Of a stretch of 64,000 nucleotides of DNA, positions 34,443 to 44,820 are shown piece by piece; positions within the stretch are counted from its first letter, which is position 1, and each line of letters opens with the position of its first letter. Source of the DNA: Chara braunii (lineage: Eukaryota; Streptophyta; Charophyceae; Charales; Characeae); contig BFEA01000276.1 of the NCBI GenBank assembly GCA_003427395.1, positions 1,445,687-1,509,686 on the forward strand, in the 5' to 3' direction. The translations under genes were made by a program, and so were the position numbers. The notes under the pieces are model-generated. The model searched no databases. It saw only the letters and a list, made by a program, of their open reading frames with translations, and was not told the origin of the DNA.

Positions 34443-34661
34443 TCATTCCGTCTCATCCAGCTCCTCAATTTGGTACGCGCCAAAATCTCGACATTGCACA
34501 ATCCGATAGGGTTCTAGCCACCTTTTGTCAAGCTTCCTGGACCACTGCTTCTCCAGGGACGAGTCATATAGTAGTACGACGTCTCCAACTGCCAAAGGTA
34601 GCTTCCGTACTCGCGCCAACTGGTCCCAACACGCCTTATCATCCATGCGGCTCTTCTCCAC
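34443..34661 (-). pseudogene. Integrase C-terminal GPY/F-like module
   Basis: Contains WDQLARVRKLPLAVGDVVLL and RKLDKRWLEPYRIVQ, the pattern of the GPY/F module at the end of gypsy integrases (here EPY in place of GPY). It follows the DDE core after a frameshifted gap. It helps multimerisation and target choice in the family. Confidence 0.75.
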
Positions 34662-34894
34662 TTGGTTGGACGTCTCCTAAAACCTTTCCTCTATCGCACC
34701 TACCTGTCACGCTCGTATATCGAGCAATCTTCAAAAGGCAGGTTGGTCTCCAAGTCCTGACGCCTCCAGGTCTTCAGGAAGCTCTCAATTGGGAAGGTGG
34801 CGTGTCTCCTGTACCATAGCGTGGCTGGCGCATACTTAGTGGTCCTCTTTACTATAATATTCTCGATAAAAAATGTCGCCCTTAGGTATCTTGG

Positions 34895-35485
34895 TCACTG
34901 ATTAGGCCTACCTTCAGTCCACTTAGCCAGAAGATTCGTGATGGTGTTATGTCCTCTTTCAACTGGAGCATTTGCCTGGGGGTGCGCGACCGTAGTGTAA
35001 TTGGCTACCACGCCGTATCTTGACAACAATTCTTGCACTTCCTGGCAGGTAAACTCCGATCCTCTATCCATCACGAATTCTCTGACAAAGGGGTAATGCA
35101 GGTAGTACTCCTCAATGCAGTTTACCAAAACCGAACCGGTTTTTGTACGAATGGTTCGTCCATATACAAAGCCAGAAAGGTTGTCACGCACATCGAAGAT
35201 ATGATTGTAGCCATGATCCCCAATCGACATAAAGAGCAAGTCAAGATGTACTAGGGCCCCCACTTCCCTTTCTAACCTGGGATGCAGCGGCTCTCCTGGC
35301 CTCAGAGGAGACCGTTCTTGACAAGGTACGTAGGAACGACAAAATTTGCTAACCATCTTCATCATTCCATCCCAATAGTATAGCTCGCTTATCTTAGCAT
35401 ACGTGGCACTAACTCCCCAGTGTCCTCTTGCAATGCCATCATGAAGCGCAACTATAATATCAATCTGACGGTTTCTGCCACACAC
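34895..35485 (-). pseudogene. Integrase: zinc-binding N-terminus and DDE core
   Basis: H2C2-type N-terminus (HDGIARGHWG ... FCRSYVPCQ, where Tyr stands at a usual Cys), then the catalytic triad: HLDLLFM, FVMDRGSEFTCQ and PVERGHNT. The second Asp and the Glu are separated by 35 residues, the DD35E spacing of retroviral-type integrases. The frame is intact over 196 codons, although its neighbours are shifted. The Cys-to-Tyr change is a G-to-A transition. Confidence 0.9.
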
Positions 35486-36009
35486 AACCCTCCTGGGTTT
35501 CTCACTTGCCTCTTTACAAAGAGATGACCATCTCTCACCAAATAGAGATGCCTCATCTTTTGAACCCTTTCGCTTGCATCCCTATCCCGCATCTCACATG
35601 ATAGGAGAAGCCCCAACTCCAGGTAGATTTCATCATACTCCTCTGCTCGGAACGCCTTTCTGATCTCCCCTTCTTCAAGCTCGTCATCCTGGCTCTCTGA
35701 CACCACGTCTTCATTCTCAGTTGGACTCAGCGAGTCTATCTGATCAACGTTTCCCTGCAGAAGTGTATTGACGAGGAGGTACATCCCTCCCATCAATTCC
35801 TTGTGTTTCTCTACCTGATATGGCCCTTCCTCTATCGTTTTCACCTCCTCTACCAGACTATGCGTGCCTGCTAGTGCCAGCTTCATCATCCATTGGACAT
35901 CTTTGTCGCCCCATGGTTCTTCTTTTTCGAAGGGCTTGAGCACCAGCTCTGCCTTCTGTTCATATCCCCTGGGTGCAATCCAAAAGGGATGGCCAACGCA
36001 ATTTGGCAC
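35452..36009 (-). pseudogene. pol linker between RNase H and integrase
   Basis: A 185-codon frame leading into the integrase: WIAPRGYEQKAELVLKPFEK, an acidic linker, then HLYLVRDGHLFVKRQV, which is the usual strand just before the H2C2 zinc motif in gypsy pol. The first part includes the 204-base duplication described separately. A frameshift near 35452-35485 separates it from the integrase core. Confidence 0.7.
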
Positions 36010-36267
36010 TCACAAAGACCATTCATTTATGTGGAGACGGATGTCTTCCTCTTGATCCAGGAACGCGGCTTAACCCGTCTGCTCTACTCTTGTTCATTGG
36101 ACATCTTTGTCGCCCCATGGTTCTTCTTTTTCGAAGGGCTTGAGCACCAGCTCTGCCTTCTGTTCATATCCCCTGGGTGCAATCCAAAAGGGATGGCCAA
36201 CGCAATTTGGCACTCACAAAGACCATTCATTTATATGGAGACGGATGTCTTCCTCTTGATCCAGGAA
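35891..36267 (-). repeat. 204-bp direct duplication inside pol
   Basis: CATTGGACATCTTTGTCGCC starts at 35891 and again at 36095, and about 172 bases that follow are nearly identical in both. The first unit then has GCGGCTTAACCCGTCTGC, which after the second unit appears only about 60 bases later (36325). It is a tandem duplication with a deletion in one unit, and is recent compared with the overall decay. Confidence 0.85.
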
Positions 36268-36472
36268 CCCGTCCACCGAGGGTGCAGCCTCTACCGCCTT
36301 CTCCTTCTGCTGGTCCCAGTCGATGCGGCTTAACCCGTCTGCTCTACTCTTGTTCCCGGGATCATTTCCAACTCAAAGTTAAACATCCAGATGTAAGTCA
36401 ACCATCTGGCTATCGTAGGATCCGATGGAACGTAATTCCTCAATGAGTAGGCGAGCGCGGTTAGGTCCACCC

Positions 36473-36715
36473 TTAATATGAACCTCCTGCCAAAGATATA
36501 ATTCCTGAAGATCCTGGGGCAGTGAAGGGCAACGAGAGTCTCCTTCTTAACTGAGAGTAGTTTCTCTCAGTTGTGTTCAAAGTTCGGCTCTCAAACCTCA
36601 GTGGTCTCTCCTTTCCTTCAACATCTGCCTGGATCAAAACTTCTCCCAAGGTAGTCGATCCAGCGTCCGTTTCAACGACAAAAGGACTTACCTCCATGGC
36701 ATTCTAGTCCGGTGC
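36473..36715 (-). pseudogene. RNase H fragment
   Basis: SPFVVETDAGSTTLGEVLIQ followed by PLRFESRTLNTTERNY corresponds to the first strands of the gypsy RNase H fold (usually TDASxxAIGAVLxQ and FxSRxLxxxExNY). The frame then shifts. The domain would remove RNA from the RNA-DNA hybrid. Confidence 0.75.
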
Positions 36716-36811
36716 TCCCAATACTAACCCTCCTTCTCGAAACTCCTCCTTCATCTTAGACACAACCTTTTCCTGCTCCTCACCCAAGATCCACTCTTGG
36801 TCCTGACGAGC

Positions 36812-37863
36812 TTACTTTCTCAAGTGCTCAGTCTTGGCGGCAAAACTCTTGACGAAGGTTCTCCAGAACCCACAAGTGTCGAGGAAGATTCTAACATCAG
36901 TTATCGAATGGAATTGTACTGACCATTCAGTAATCTTGTTCGTCTTTCTCACGTCCGGCCGACGACCCTTCTCAGTACAGACGAAACCTAGGATGGTAGT
37001 TTCCCTCATGCAGTGTCTGGATTTGGTTCCACTTGCTGTGAGGTTGTGCTCTTCAAGCAAGTTCAGGACTTCATCGAGATTCTGGACGTGCTTCCAGACA
37101 AAGCGCCTTACTCCCGGCAACACCTCGCCACTCTCCTTCTCTCTCGGCCCCTTTACCGCCAAGTCGTCGATATACGGCTGAGTTATATGCGGGCTAACTG
37201 ACTGCTGGCTCGAATTATATGTCGTTGAACCACCGTCACCGCATTAGTCCATCCTTACGGAACCACATTCATATGGATCAGTCCTCTGGGCGTATGCATC
37301 GCTGTCACTGGCTTGTCCAGTGGGCAGACTGAAAACTGGTCATACCCTGAGTAGAGGTCTATAAGTGAAATTATAGGCCTCCCAGCACAGGATTCTGACA
37401 GCGCGTCTGCATTTGGCAAATCTTCCGCATCTCGTACAGCCACTGCATTCAGCCGCTGCAAATCTTGCACCCACCGCAGTGTCCCATTAGGCTTAACAAA
37501 ACAAAATCATGAAGACGCGTACGGCCCACTCGAGTAGTCGGTGACATGCGTACGTATCTTGTCGTCGAGGTAATCCACTACCTTATTTTTCTCGTCAGGA
37601 TTGGGATACCATGCCCCTCTCAAATTTCATGGTTAATGCGGCACGGTATGAATCCGGATCATGAGGATCTTATCTACGTCAAACCGCCCCCGCTGATCGT
37701 CATAGAACACATAGACGCGATGTCTCTTCTTCATCAACTTTATCATCAGCGCCCTCTCCCGGGGTAGCAGGAACTCCGACTCTCCCACTGTCAATTTTTC
37801 CTCATTCTCTTCATTGATACGACACGGCCCCGGCGCCGCTTGCTCCCTCATACGCCGTATCAA
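36812..37863 (-). pseudogene. Reverse transcriptase (frameshifted)
   Basis: Pieces in order on the minus strand: a pre-RT segment (REQAAPGPCRINEENEEKLT), DLQRLNAVAVRDAEDLPNAD, SLIDLYSGYDQFSVCPLDKP (palm, first catalytic Asp), ITQPYIDDLAVKG (catalytic YIDD near 37165-37176, intact), then the thumb (LNLLEEHNLTASGTKSRHCM, ILGFVCTEKGRRPDV). At least three frameshifts and several stops separate these, so it is non-functional. Confidence 0.88.
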
Positions 37864-37934
37864 TCCTCATTCCCGTTCGTAATAAACATTTTCATCTTCC
37901 GTGACGAGGACGAGAACTGGGCGACACTTCTTAT

Positions 37935-38402
37935 CTATCGTCTTGTACCGCCTTTGGGAACCCTGCTTGAGCCGTCCCCTAAAAAAGGTCGGCTTACTGC
38001 TTGTGCTTGCATCATTGCAGGGGCCCTCCTTTCGCCCGAAAGCCGATAGACCAGCTCCAGTTCCCCAGCCTGGGGAAACTTCAGGACTTGCTCCCTCAAT
38101 GCCTGAATGGCGTCCGGATCCGCCGTCTTGTGTGTGACCACTGTATCCATAGCCTTGCTTACGTCTGATAAACTGAGGGAGAACGCCTTATCCCTTTCTT
38201 CCTCCTCTGGCTCCATACGCAGTCTTGGATACTCATCCTCGGATTCTTCGATTGTAAACGATCTAGGATTGGGCCAGTTCCTTATGCTCCGTGGACCAGT
38301 GTTCCGACAAGTGATTATTTCATAACTCCCACATGCCAAATCAGACATGATCAGGATCAGAATTCCATCGTATTTATTAAACATCAACATTTTTGTCTGC
38401 AC
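37935..38402 (-). pseudogene. pol segment between protease and RT
   Basis: A 155-codon frame, shifted relative to the protease, with an acidic stretch (EESEDEYPRLRMEPEEEE). It is a spacer region that I do not recognise as a known domain. Confidence 0.5.
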
Positions 38403-38920
38403 AGGAACGACCTTCCCAGAAGGATGTCATGGTCAACATCTGGCATGACAAAGAAGCATGCCCTGACTTTCACCCTCCCAACCTCAATAATTACGTTCGA
38501 GGTTATCCCACAAAATACTGCTGCATGTAAAATGCCGCAATCTGAGCGGTCTATCTCTAATCCAAACCTGACTGCATCAGCTTCCCGGATGATATTAATC
38601 TCTGCTCTTGTGTCCACCATTGCTGCGCACTTGGAGCCTTTCACCACCAAATCCACCACACACTTCCAGTTCATCTTCGTTCCTGTCTCGGCCCATTCCG
38701 CCTCCTTTGGCAGAATCACACTAAGATGGACATTCGACACTAAGCGTCGAGAGAGTCTTCCCTTTAGCTCGTTGCGGAGCTTAGAAGCAGAAGCCAAGAT
38801 CTCTTTGAAGGCCACCAGGTCGTTATGACCCTTAAGCAACCTATCAATCACCTTTTCCACGTCGAATTGTTCCTCCAACCGGACCGCATACTTTTTTTTC
38901 CTCGGCGTCGTATCTCGCAA
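38384..38920 (-). pseudogene. Retropepsin-like aspartic protease
   Basis: Contains CAAMVDTRAEINII, where the family has DT/SG followed by A; here Gly is Arg (a G-to-A transition), which should inactivate the enzyme. Further on, IIEVGRVKVRACFFVMPDVD and HDILLGRSFL match the flap-to-ILG part of the fold. An N-terminal helical segment precedes it. It would cleave the Gag-Pol polyprotein. Confidence 0.85.
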
Positions 38921-38962
38921 AGTTGGTTCGGTTTCTTCTTGGGCTCCTCTTTTTTTGGCCCT

Positions 38963-39634
38963 TTACTCCGCTCTCTGATCCTTTTCTTGGCGTAACATTT
39001 TATCTTGCTCGTCCTCCTCCTCATCATCCCCTACCTCTACAGCCTGTCTTCCCTTCTCTAGCTCTGACTCTTTCCGCAGAGGTTCCTGGTTTGCACTGAC
39101 TTTAGCCTGGCCTCTGGTACGAGCCACCTGCGCCATTCTTCCTTGCGCCGTAAGGGGTCTGACGATCATTCTAGACCGCGGGCCTGATCCTACGGTAGTT
39201 ACTCCGGGTCGTCCTGGCATCGATTCCGAGCCAGACTCATAAAGAAAGACTTTGGGAATACCAGCCCCCCAACCCTTTACTTCCTCACAAATGTCTACCA
39301 ACTTTTGCTGGTACCTCCCCATTTTTCCCCACAGGTCTTCCATCTTTCCTATAAGGGTTGATGCGGACTCCACCTTCTCATTTTCGCCCTCTTCATCTGA
39401 CTCAACGACTATGGGCTCCTCTTTTATAGTTCCAGTCCGTAGCCTTTGAGTTACCTCTTCATCACTTCCCACTTCTTCCACCCTAATTGGTGGATCATCC
39501 TTTTCCTGCCACAATCTAAACGTGGCAAGTGGTGTTTGTCGTGCAACTACCCTTCTCTGAGCCTCTGCCCTTACTCCGCCCGGAACCTTCCGGTCAATAA
39601 ATTCTCCGAACTGATCGTATATATCACCATCCAT
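38963..39634 (-). pseudogene. Gag C-terminal/linker region
   Basis: A 223-codon frame after the zinc knuckle: MDGDIYDQFGEFIDRKVPGG, an acidic stretch, a possible coiled coil (LWGKMGRYQQKLVDICEEVK) and a highly charged tail (GDDEEEDEQDKMLRQEKDQR). It joins gag to the protease in the same transcript. Confidence 0.6.
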
Positions 39635-41029
39635 ATTTGAATAGATTAGTCCCGCCCTTTCATCTTCCCGCCTAGTATTGCAAAACCGTATAGTATGGCC
39701 TTGTTTGTCATAATGCTGGCATATAGCGGTTCTCCAATCAAAACGGGTCCTCCCGCTTCCTTGGCTCCCTTGATTTCCCTGGCCCTGGTAGCCTTGGTTA
39801 TCCCATTGTCCCCCTCAGCCACCGCCATTCCTTCCACGTTTTTCCACCGCCTCTTCCTCCATTCCCCTGATTACCCTAGCCGTGATTACCTCCACCAGCC
39901 ATACTACCTTGTGAACTCGGCGTGGACGACAGAGGCGGTGTCATGGGTTGGGCTTGTGTCGCGGGATAGCTTGGTGGTGGCATACTGACTTGGGGCCCAG
40001 CATATGGTATCATCTGCCCAGATGGAGTCAGGCTTCCCCATGGCACAAAGGTGTTAAACATAGGCCATGGCCATTGCCCAAATAGTGGTACCGCCGCTTA
40101 TGAGGGTCTTGATGTACTTGGCGGAGCCGACATACTCGGCGATGCTACTACCACTGGTTGGGGCGCCTGCCCCTTTCCCGAGCCTTCCCCCCCCTGCGTT
40201 AAGTTGCGCTGTTTGCGTAGCGCTTTTGAAAGGTGTTGGGGCATCGGCTCCTCTTCTTTCCACACCTCTTGGACAACTTCCTCTATCACCGGTTCCTTCC
40301 CTTTTCACAGGATCGTCGTCACCACTTTCTTTTGTATCACCGTGTCCTTCCCATAACCTAGCTCCGCAAGCACGTCGGTGATAATCCTTTTCACCCCCGG
40401 GGTCCCTGAGGCGGTCGCATCTCGCTCTTTCCTTTTTCGTCTTTGCAGGCGCATCTGATATTGCTCGACCTGGTCCAGACTTCCTTCCTCTACCCCTTTG
40501 TCGATAATGACCCAGGTGAGCTTCGCACCCCCTCCTCCATGGCTCGTCAACTTCGATGCTTCCTAGGCAATGAGTAATCCTGGGAAAATAGCACACTGCG
40601 TTTCCTCAGAGATCCTGGGGACCTTTCTTACCTTCTTTTTAAACTCTTGTACGAAGGCCCCCACGGTGGTGAAGTCATTCCTATTCATGACTTTTAGGTC
40701 CGCAGTGGTTAACAGGCCAGCCTGTATTTCCTTTGCATCCCATTTTTGAATCTCGCCCAACTGTCGTTAGTTGCGTTCACGACCTTCTCTACCTCTTGGT
40801 GATGGTCATGGAGCACATACTTCAAAATCCGTTGAAACTTCACAGCGTCAAATAGTCCCTCCAGCGCTTGTTCCACCAAGTCAAGCCAATCAGAGACTCG
40901 CTCCCCATTGAAGTGGAAGGTATCAATTGTGAGAACATTGCTCTGGGATCTTTCACGCCTGTCCAAGGCCTCGACCAAATCGTCGATCGTCAGGACTTTC
41001 CCGGTACCATCGGCTATGCCTCCTAACAT
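39635..41029 (-). pseudogene. gag (first Gag, with degenerate zinc knuckle)
   Basis: Starts at MLGGIADGTGKVLTIDDLVE, followed by DTFHFNGERVSDWLDLVEQA, typical of retrotransposon Gag (FxGxxVxxWLxxVE). Frames then shift through RNDFTTVGAFVQEFKKKVRK, basic Gln/Arg-rich stretches and a Pro/Gln-rich linker. Near 39720 lies CQHYDKQGHTIRFC, a CX2CX4HX4C knuckle with the second Cys replaced by Tyr (G-to-A). The leader between PBS and start is about 380 bases. Confidence 0.8.
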
Positions 41030-41407
41030 CTTCGCAGAACCTCTTTCTCAAATTTCCCTGTTAAGAAGAGGATGAAGAAAAAAACTTTCATTCAGCGTCC
41101 TAACTTACCGTGATGCCTATCGGTTTTCTTAGACAGTCAGTTAGCGATTCAGATCTAGTAGTACTACCTATTCCTTCCTTTTTGAACTCATCTTAATAGG
41201 CCCCATTTCTACTATAGGGTTTCCTTTATGACCCCCTAACCTAGGCAGCTAATCAGATCAAAGATAAAACTTATTACCTCAATAACGTTTATTCATCATA
41301 AATAGTCTGGCAAGGCATTATGTACTCTGTCTTTCCTCATATATGTATTCTCTATCAATCTTATACCCGGATGTCGTTCCACCAGGGACAACGGTAGGCT
41401 TCCGTTA
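41030..41407 (-). other. Leader between PBS and gag
   Basis: About 380 bases without a long frame. This is the usual place for packaging signals in LTR retrotransposons; no specific structure is recognised. Confidence 0.6.
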
Positions 41408-41425
41408 TCCCCGACAACGGCGCCA
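41408..41425 (-). promoter_or_regulatory. Primer-binding site, tRNA-Asp type
   Basis: The minus strand reads TGGCGCCGTTGTCGGGGA, 2 bases inside the 5' LTR end at 41428. It matches the TGGCGCCGTTGCCGGGGA site widely seen in plant gypsy elements, complementary to the 3' end of tRNA-Asp, with one difference. This fixes both the LTR boundary and the orientation. Confidence 0.92.
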
Positions 41426-43169
41426 CCTGTCGAGCGCATCGGTTCGGCACCGCGCAAGGGGGGGCGGGGCCCTCCCGGCCGCGTTACACAGAAGTCGGTC
41501 TGATCCTCGTCGCAAATGCATATGGAGCTTCCGCAAGCTGCTCCGGCCGAGTGCGCTTGCCATACCTCTCGCGAGCCCCTACGACAGGATAGGGCCTACG
41601 CGAGGCACGACTTACCTCCACCTTACGGGAGCTGTCACCTCCCTTCGGTGGGTGTATCCCCGTCGAGCTACCAGTCCACAGTACGAAAGCTAATCAGTTG
41701 GAATCGCAGAGGTGGACCAGCAGAGGACGTTTCTCGTTCGCTGTAGCATAGGGGGTACGCACGGTTTTACAACTCTATAGGACCCTCACGCGAACCGACG
41801 CCTTGGGGGTTTGAGGTCACAAGCGCGACTCGTCGTCGGTCGACTAGGACGCATCCCACACACCACGTGCACGCCATTCTAATGACATAAAAAATAAAAA
41901 ACACACTCACATACACGCACATATACAAAACAACATAGGACAAACAACGCGACAATACTCCTAGTCCCTTAGTAGTCATCCCATAACTTTCCGATGCGGA
42001 AATCGGATGAGCGTCGCTCTCAAGACGTAGTATAAAACTGTGCGGGCGGAGGGGCTTCTCATATCGACTAGAAATGCATGAATAAGCAAGCAGTCGCAAT
42101 GATGGCGTACTATGTAGTGCCCATAATCAAGCGGTCCCTCGAGGATCTCAAGGGCTACATTCGACACTCAAGTGTCGGCTGACACGCGCCTTGAGGGGCT
42201 GATCTCTCGGCATTGGACAACCACCAAGTGCGGTTGAGAACCACACCCTTTTCTGCACCCTGCGGAGAGTGGGTTTTATACAGGTTCATACCTGTGGTGG
42301 CAATCGTCTTTTATTGCCCTGGGGACCAGTTTCATTATCTAGGGACTAGCGAAAAGTCAAGGGGTTTGACTTTGACGGTTGTCACGGACTATAACATCCA
42401 ACCATAAAAAGTTTGAAAAGCAAAAGATAAAAGAGGGTCTCCCTCTTCTCTCAAAAGCACAATCTGTTTAATCCTTACGCGTGGTCGCAGTAGGCCGAGC
42501 GAACTCTCAATGCATATGTGTTTACATATATATATATATATATAGGGTTATAAATAAGTGACGATCACTTCTCACAATCACAGTGGGACTCCTCACAGTC
42601 ATATATATGTGTGTGATCGCAGACACTCAAATCCAGAAATCCGAACCACAGTACATATTTGCAATCACATCAAAGAATTAACCAAAAGTTCACACACTAC
42701 ACGGAGTCAACTTCAACCAACCTCTATACTCATAACCCCCGCTTTAGCCATGCAAACCCCAACCGTTGTCCAACCAACCATAATTAAACACTCAGTACCT
42801 TTGTCAACTGGCTATTCAATAAAAGTCCGGGTGAAAACCTTAATAAAACAAATAAAATTCATCAGGGATGAAGCCTTTTAGGTTGAGTATTTGAGGATGA
42901 ATTGGAGTTGAGTCGTAGATCAACAAATCGGCAACCGGCCTGTTATCAATGATAACAGAAGGTGATCCTTATACGATCAAGCTGAATCTAGTCTTGATTT
43001 TGAATCAAACGTTCAAGAAGACCTATAACACAAGACATGTCAATCCCCAAGCTAAATCTATGAGTTCAAATCGAGAGTAATCTTCATATCACGATTTCAC
43101 CAAGGATTATTCTACTTAATTAATCATGAGTCTACCTTTAAGTAAGTGCCTAATGTAAAGGCAGACTTT

Positions 43170-43800
43170 TGGCAAAATCTCCTTTATACCGAGTGGATTG
43201 TCAGAATTGTCATCTGTCAAAATATAATCTAACTCCTCTAAACTAAGAAAATTTTAGCAGCGTTTCCCGTAGGAAAAGTGTCTTCGCATAATTTATACTA
43301 ACTCAAATATGAAAACAAAACAAACTCTAAATCTGAAAAGTCAAATTTTGTCTAACTCCCTGAATTAGTAAAAATTTGGTCAGCACCTCCTTTAGAAAGG
43401 TAGACTTCTCAAATTTTATACTAAGTCAGATAGGAACTCAAAAGCTAAATTGGAGTTTGACTTCAAGACAAAGTTCAACTGACTCCGTAGATTTGCAGAA
43501 ATTTCGGCAACGCTTCCGCAGAGAAAGTGTTATTCCAAGATTTATACAAAGCTAAGTTCAGAATAAAAAATGATTTTGACTTCTCAAGGTTCATTTTTGT
43601 CTAAATCCGTGAATTAGAAAAAATTCGGGTAGCACTCCCTTTAGAAAATGAGACTCTGTAGATTTTTACTGAGTCATATATAAAAGTCAAATAATAAGAA
43701 CTTTGAAAAGACAAAATCTGACTAACTCCTTGGTTTTGTAAAAATTTCGGCAGCGCTTCCCGTAGAGAAAGAAACTTACCAAAATTTATACAAGGCCAAG
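43170..43800 (-). repeat. ~120-bp tandem array in 5' LTR leader
   Basis: Counterpart of the array at 24425-25030, here with the fifth unit complete (AAAAATTTCGGCAGC at 43741-43755). It lies downstream of the candidate TATA and so probably in the transcribed leader. Confidence 0.8.
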
Positions 43801-44054
43801 TATAACAAAAGATCCCAGAAAATACAGAAATTGACCTACGTAAAAACAAACTTAGCTAAAAAAATGCAGAGATTGAGACTAACTCTTATGGCTCTAACAC
43901 GTGGCGAGCAACCAAAGCAACTACCTATCAAACTGAAACTTAGACTAAGTAGTAGTTGCACTCAGTCACATGCAGGTTAAACCACAAAGGTAAGTATTTT
44001 CACCATCCCAAAGTCAACTTATCAAACAATAGTTTATGGTCTCTCAATGATTTA

Positions 44055-44080
44055 TCCCTTTATACCCAGCTTACATAGGG
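44055..44080 (-). promoter_or_regulatory. Candidate LTR TATA region (5' LTR)
   Basis: The minus strand reads GGTATAAAGGG (TATAAA at 44064-44059). The adjacent TATATAAG of the other LTR is TATGTAAG here. If it is used, U3 would be about 5 kb long. Confidence 0.5.
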
Positions 44081-44089
44081 CATAAAGCT

Positions 44090-44820
44090 AGACCACCCAA
44101 ACTTATGGAACATGTCTAGCTCAACTATTAAATATACACAAACACAAATCACAATAGCTTTTCTTTTTTTTCAGCATATAACTAAATCACCCTAGTCACC
44201 CTAAACTATTTAAATATCCCAACTTTATATAATTATCTACACTTAGTCTTTTGAGGTGACATATAACTAAACCAATCATCCTTAGCTCAAAATTCAGTTT
44301 GCCCCTTCGTACCTTCTGGTTTATTCTTAATTAGTACTCTCTTCAGTTGATAATAAGCTATAATCAAACCACCCAAACTTATGAAACACTGTCTGACTAG
44401 CCTGTTCATAAACAGAATAGTAGTAAAGTACAACCAAGTTATAACCTTTTGGTTCCAGCATGTGCGTGGCGTTGGACCAAGTCCACTCAAATTTATGGAA
44501 CATGTCTTAGTCCTCAGCCTGGTTCATTTCTCTTAAAACCAAAGCAAGAAGAGATTAAGCCCCCCAAACTTATGGAACATGCTCAGACCTCCTCGTTAAG
44601 GAACTAAAAAAATTGAAAGAAACTCAAATTAAACAAGGTGATCAAGCCACCCAAACTTATGGAACATGTTTGGTCCCTGAAAGTCATTCACATTCACCCC
44701 TCACAAATTAGAGCAACCAAACCACCCAAACTTATGGAACATGTCTGGTTCTCCAGGCAATTCAAAATAAACATAGCACTAGGCCTCCCCAAACTTATGG
44801 AGACTTGCCCAGCCTTTGGT
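44090..44820 (-). repeat. Seven-copy CACCCAAACTTATGGAACATGT motif array (5' LTR)
   Basis: Copies at about 44093, 44370, 44486, 44561, 44647, 44719 and 44787 match the array in the 3' LTR one for one, directly upstream of the candidate TATA. Confidence 0.8.
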
